Positions 5,137-7,375 of a stretch of 7,375 nt of DNA are shown in pieces. The translations under genes were made by a program, and so were the position numbers. The DNA is from Actinomycetota bacterium. GTDB taxonomy: Bacteria; Actinomycetota; Humimicrobiia; Humimicrobiales; Humimicrobiaceae. Below the pieces are notes generated by a model. The model was not told the DNA's origin. It searched no databases and worked only from the letters and a program-made list of their open reading frames with translations. Positions within the stretch are counted from its first letter, which is position 1. Every line of letters begins with the position of its first letter. Where the stretch lies: positions 1-7,375 of the forward strand of contig PWYO01000195.1 of assembly GCA_003567835.1 (NCBI GenBank), given 5' to 3'.

Positions 5137-5985
5137 CTATTGTTCATAAAAGGTAATGCCCACCCCGGTGCCCACATGTGTTCCAACCACAACCCCAATT
5201 TTTTGTCTGTCTATCTTTTGGGGATGATACATTTTTTTAATTTCTGCTTGGAGCTCATCCACATCTTTTTTGGCATTGGCATCCGACAGAACCACCACAA
5301 GCGTTCCTTTTCCTTTTATATGTTCTCCCATGGATTTTACAGCCAGCCTTTTGGCATTTTCCCAATGTCTGGTGGTCTTAAAAATACCTATATATCCCGC
5401 TTCGGTCAAGGTAAGTATGGGTTTTATATCCAGAAGCGAGGCCAGCAGGCTTTTGGCTTTTCCAATCCTTCCCCCTCTTTTGAGGTTCTCAAGGGTTTTG
5501 GGGAGTATGAAAGCTTTTACACTTTTAATCATTTTACCGACTTCTTTTAGGATCTCTTCCTTTGCCGCGCCTTGACTGTTTAGCTGGGCAGCTTTTAGGA
5601 CCATAAGCCCCAGGGGCGCATGGGCGGCCAGGGAATCGATGATGGTGATATCTTCTTGGGATAAACTCTTTTTAGCCAGCAGTGCTGAATTCATGGTAGC
5701 CGAAAGCTTGCTGCTGATGTGAATGGATATCATGCTGTCATGGCTTTTTAAAAGTTTTTTATACAAGTTTATAAAGTCTCCCGGGGAAGGCTGTGAAGTG
5801 GTGGGAAACACATCCGATTCTTTTAGCTTTTTATAAAATTGGTCCAGGGTCAGGCTCTTTTTATCATCCAAATACTGCTGTTGGCCAAAATGCACGGTAA
5901 GCGGAATGACATGAATATTGAATTTCTTAACCAAGTCTTCAGGAATGTCTGAAGTACTGTCGGTTACGATTGCTATACTAGACAA
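5137..5985 (-). CDS. DegV family fatty-acid-binding protein (282 aa)
   Basis: DegV proteins bind a single fatty acid. In Firmicutes the related FakB proteins present it to the kinase FakA for phosphorylation. No FakA/DAK-type kinase gene is in this window, so that role is only possible. Family signatures occur in order: VTDSTSDIP (7-15), FPTTSQPSPGDF (60-71), HISSKLSATMNSA (89-101), IIDSLAAHAPLG (115-126), LKRGGRIGKAKSLLASLL (168-185), DIKPIL (186-191) and the C-terminal GTHVGTGVG (268-276). Two usual positions differ: SAT replaces SGT in the third block, and the last motif has GTGVG where GPG is common. Length is normal. The start is TTG at 5985 with AGGAGG 6 nt upstream (5997-5992); no ATG is available. 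It follows the five-helix membrane gene by 49 bp. Confidence 0.93.
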   Translation of the reverse strand: MSSIAIVTDSTSDIPEDLVKKFNIHVIPLTVHFGQQQYLDDKKSLTLDQFYKKLKESDVFPTTSQPSPGDFINLYKKLLKSHDSMISIHISSKLSATMNSALLAKKSLSQEDITIIDSLAAHAPLGLMVLKAAQLNSQGAAKEEILKEVGKMIKSVKAFILPKTLENLKRGGRIGKAKSLLASLLDIKPILTLTEAGYIGIFKTTRHWENAKRLAVKSMGEHIKGKGTLVVVLSDANAKKDVDELQAEIKKMYHPQKIDRQKIGVVVGTHVGTGVGITFYEQ

Positions 5986-5991
5986 TGGTTT

Positions 5992-6000
5992 CCTCCTTTC
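5992..6000 (-). promoter_or_regulatory. Strong ribosome binding site of the DegV gene (sets a TTG start)
   Basis: The minus strand reads GAAAGGAGG, ending 6 nt before TTG 5985. This near-perfect Shine-Dalgarno sequence fixes the rare TTG start, and the family motif VTDSTSD begins at residue 7 as expected. Confidence 0.85.
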
Positions 6001-6034
6001 TTTCTGAGGCCTGTATCGGGAACATGATTATTGC

Positions 6035-6583
6035 TCACAAGCTAAATTTTCTAAAAAATAAGATGACCCAGACAGTGGCGTCCAGGACCCCCGTATGGAG
6101 CAAGAAAAATGCGCTTCCCACCAAAGCCAGCCAGTAGCTCCAGTCCAGAACCTTTGGTCTTACCGTCGCCAGGCTTAGCAGCAGGGCCAATGAGCCTATG
6201 GCCACCAATATAAGGACGATACGGATTGCTGCCGAATAGCCCATACTTGGATTTTCCACCATTCTTATGGTTAAAGGCATCCAAAGGGCTGAAGGCACAA
6301 GGATCAGAATATAGATGATGCTAAAGGCCCTGAAATCAAGACCGGGCCAAATGGTAATAGCAGAAGCGTCCAGTTTAAAAAAAATATAGTATACAGAAGC
6401 CAAAAAGCCTATAGCGGAAAGAAACATGCCTGCGGTATAAAGGGGTATGATGTTTCTGGGCACGCCCCCCCAAAGTTCGGAAGCGCTTACCGGGCTTTTT
6501 ATGGCACCTATGATGTAACTTGCTATAACCCAGATGCCTCCGAGAACAACAATGATGCCTGTTATTATTTTCCACTGTAGCAT
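6035..6583 (-). CDS. Five-helix membrane protein, unknown function (182 aa)
   Basis: I do not recognise the family. Hydrophobic segments lie at about residues 5-28, 45-69, 85-107, 117-140 and 148-176. The loop ELWGGVPRNIIPLY between helices 1 and 2 and NPSMGYSAAIR before helix 4 look like the conserved-type segments. The protein ends FFRKFSL. The start was placed at ATG 6583 because AGGGGGAG (6596-6589) lies 5 nt upstream. A GTG at 6589 in the same frame, giving two more residues, overlaps that Shine-Dalgarno sequence and is unlikely. It is the first gene of a minus-strand cluster with the DegV gene 49 bp downstream, so a membrane role linked to the DegV protein is possible but unproven. Confidence 0.8.
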   Translation of the reverse strand: MLQWKIITGIIVVLGGIWVIASYIIGAIKSPVSASELWGGVPRNIIPLYTAGMFLSAIGFLASVYYIFFKLDASAITIWPGLDFRAFSIIYILILVPSALWMPLTIRMVENPSMGYSAAIRIVLILVAIGSLALLLSLATVRPKVLDWSYWLALVGSAFFLLHTGVLDATVWVILFFRKFSL

Positions 6584-6639
6584 GTTCACTCCCCCTGTAT
6601 GTTTTTATTGGGCAAATATCATATATTTCTATTCTCTTA

Positions 6640-6760
6640 AGTTTGTAAGCGTTATCTTTTCGGCTACAGGTGATTGTAAGATAACCGTCACTTCAGAGTT
6701 TCTATTGACATCCTCTTTTTCATTATATGGGCTATTTAGAAAAATAGCCCATACTTTTTT
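6640..6760 (+). ncRNA. Candidate small RNA ending at an intrinsic terminator
   Basis: Two hairpins occur in a row on the plus strand: GTTATCTT (6651-6658) with AAGATAAC (6678-6685), an 8-bp stem with a 19-nt loop, then the terminator at 6726-6760. No plus-strand gene precedes them. The only promoter-like pair is weak (TTGGGC at 6608-6613 and TATTCT at 6630-6635, 16 bp apart). The 5' end given is approximate. The call rests on an orphan terminator plus structure, with no match to a known RNA family. Confidence 0.3.
6726..6760 (+). terminator. Strong intrinsic terminator, plus strand
   Basis: TATGGGCTATTT (6726-6737) pairs perfectly with AAATAGCCCATA (6742-6753), a 12-bp stem with loop AGAA, followed by C and six T (6755-6760). 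The opposite strand has no T tail (ATAATGAA), so the direction is plus. No plus-strand coding gene ends upstream. Confidence 0.8.
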
Positions 6761-6845
6761 CACCCTTAGCAGAAAAACAAATACAAGTTCATTTTTTGCC
6801 AGTAGACTTGTTTCAATCAAAAATGTGTAGTGGAAAACAGGATTC

Positions 6846-7022
6846 CTATTGCCTGCAACCTGATACATGTTCAGCAAGCGCCAACGGATTAGTTTGTGTC
6901 AATCCGGCCACAGCCCCGCCGAATGTACGCCCATCGACTTCATGTGCTGCAGGCATTCCACTGCTTTGTGCTGGTCGAGCAAAAAGTAAACCAGGCAGAT
7001 CAAAGACAACCATCATTGCCAC
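6846..7022 (-). CDS. Possible small exported protein with disrupted or unusual start (about 58 aa)
   Basis: The frame is open from 7064 to the TAG at 6846-6848. Its beginning reads DGKDRRPIIIAIVVAMMVVF then DLPGLLFARPAQSSG, which looks like a signal peptide: a charged n-region and a long hydrophobic core. No ATG, GTG or TTG precedes the charged part; the first usable start is GTG 7022 inside the core, which gives 58 residues and loses the charges. An ATG at 7060 (minus) lies one frame off, so a single lost base near 7055-7060 would explain the missing start. The rest (HEVDGRTFGGAVAGL and onwards, ending GCRQ) matches nothing I know. It follows the FAS1 gene on the same strand. Confidence 0.3.
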   Translation of the reverse strand: MAMMVVFDLPGLLFARPAQSSGMPAAHEVDGRTFGGAVAGLTQTNPLALAEHVSGCRQ

Positions 7023-7076
7023 TACAATGGCAATAATTATGGGTCTTCTATCTTTGCCATCCTGTCATGATAGTCT

Positions 7077-7104
7077 AGGGGGTGCTTTAAAAACCGCACC
7101 CCCT
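7077..7104. terminator. Hairpin just beyond the FAS1 gene stop
   Basis: AGGGGGTGC (7077-7085) pairs with GCACCCCCT (7096-7104), a 9-bp G+C-rich stem with a 10-nt loop. It lies 14 bp past the minus-strand FAS1 stop codon, the usual place for a terminator. However, the T tail (TTTT, 7104-7107) is on the plus strand, whereas the minus-strand tail is CTAGAC. It may act in either direction or serve as an mRNA end stabiliser. Confidence 0.55.
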
Positions 7105-7118
7105 TTTAGAAAAAAGTG

Positions 7119-7375
7119 CTAGGGAATCATCACCGTATCAATGACATGGATAACCCCATTGGAGCACTGGATGTCGGTTACAATAACTGTAGCCCCGTCT
7201 ACCTTAACCCCGTCTGTGGTATCAATGGAGAGCACGTTTCCGCCTACGGTTTGGGCACTGGTAAGCTGGACCACATCTGCAGCCATAACCCTGCCTGCTA
7301 CCACATGGTAGAGAAGGATGTCTGTCAGGTCTCCTGTGGGATCGGCCAGTAAGGCTGGGATGGTGCCCTCAGGCA
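7119..7375 (-). CDS. Fasciclin (FAS1) domain protein, C-terminal part (5' end outside the window)
   Basis: FAS1 domains are extracellular adhesion modules, usually secreted or surface-anchored in bacteria. The visible 85 residues start PEGTIPALLADPTGDLTDIL and continue with the typical LLYHVVAGRVMAADVV block (the YH motif) and a VKVDGATVIVTDI strand, and end with the conserved NGVIHVIDTVMIP (the second FAS1 box). The stop TAG is at 7119-7121, directly after the last FAS1 strand, so the domain is C-terminal. The reading frame is open to base 7375, so the start, presumably with a signal peptide, is to the right of the window. A methionine at 7304 is internal to the domain and is not the start. 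Confidence 0.93.
   Translation of the reverse strand, partial: PEGTIPALLADPTGDLTDILLYHVVAGRVMAADVVQLTSAQTVGGNVLSIDTTDGVKVDGATVIVTDIQCSNGVIHVIDTVMIP

Larger units (their letters stand above)
6600..7118. other. Gene-poor region between the FAS1 gene and the DegV cluster
   Basis: No well-supported gene lies here. A minus-strand frame of 82 residues (6629-6877) is crossed by a strong plus-strand terminator and lacks a ribosome binding site, so it is not called. The contents I can support are a structured plus-strand segment with a terminator (6651-6760), a small minus-strand frame (6846-7064) and a hairpin next to the FAS1 stop (7077-7104). No clear sigma70 promoter for the DegV cluster was found upstream of 6596. 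Confidence 0.5.

Noticed and set aside
5122..5550. 142-residue plus-strand frame opposite the DegV gene
   Set aside because: It is antisense to a gene with clear DegV family motifs throughout.
6629..6877. 82-residue minus-strand frame before the five-helix membrane gene
   Set aside because: No ribosome binding site, no recognised motif, and a strong plus-strand terminator hairpin lies inside it, which fits non-coding DNA better.
6796..7122. 108-residue plus-strand frame with many cysteines
   Set aside because: It is opposite the signal-peptide-like minus-strand frame, passes through the hairpin at 7077-7104 and lacks a ribosome binding site.
1..7375. Defence system, prophage or transposon cassette
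   Set aside because: No transposase, integrase, nuclease-helicase pair, toxin-antitoxin pair or terminal repeats were recognised. The endonuclease V-like gene alone is not evidence of a prophage.

Overview
The window looks like bacterial chromosome of medium G+C content, with strong AGGAG-type ribosome binding sites and several TTG starts. It mixes well-conserved housekeeping genes with unusually long T-rich non-coding stretches. No rRNA, tRNA, insertion sequence or CRISPR array is visible. The gene content (bacterial KatG, a FAS1 protein, a DegV lipid-binding protein, small membrane proteins) and the base composition would fit an anaerobic Desulfobacterota-like host. That is a guess from general appearance, not a proven placement.

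Layout. (1) 1-357, plus strand: the last 118 residues of a penicillin-binding transpeptidase carrying the KTG box. (2) 358-876: a long leader/intergenic region before katG with a 12-bp tandem repeat, a candidate promoter, and one reading frame (590-862) that is open except for a single TAG. (3) 877-3072, plus strand: complete catalase-peroxidase KatG with all active-site residues, followed by a 17-bp hairpin. (4) 3143-3967: a T-run-rich non-coding stretch with a large nested inverted repeat. (5) 3968-4315, minus strand: a small protein homologous to T4 endonuclease V (pyrimidine-dimer DNA glycosylase), preceded by an extended -10 promoter and a possible 21-residue leader peptide. (6) 4440-4693: non-coding, several hairpins. 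(7) 6583 down to 4694, minus strand: an apparent three-gene cluster, five-helix membrane protein, DegV family protein, four-helix membrane protein, ending in an intrinsic terminator. (8) 6600-7118: gene-poor, with an orphan plus-strand terminator that may end a small RNA and a small open frame with a signal-peptide-like segment. (9) 7119-7375, minus strand: the C-terminal part of a fasciclin (FAS1) domain protein running off the right edge.

How the genes relate. KatG (hydrogen peroxide removal) and the UV-lesion glycosylase are both damage-defence functions but are convergent and about 0.9 kb apart, so co-regulation is not indicated. The DegV cluster is the only probable operon. I did not find a convincing new defence or mobile system. 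The most unusual items are the TAG-interrupted frame in the katG leader, the orphan plus-strand hairpin/terminator pair at 6651-6760, and the nested inverted repeat at 3274-3357.
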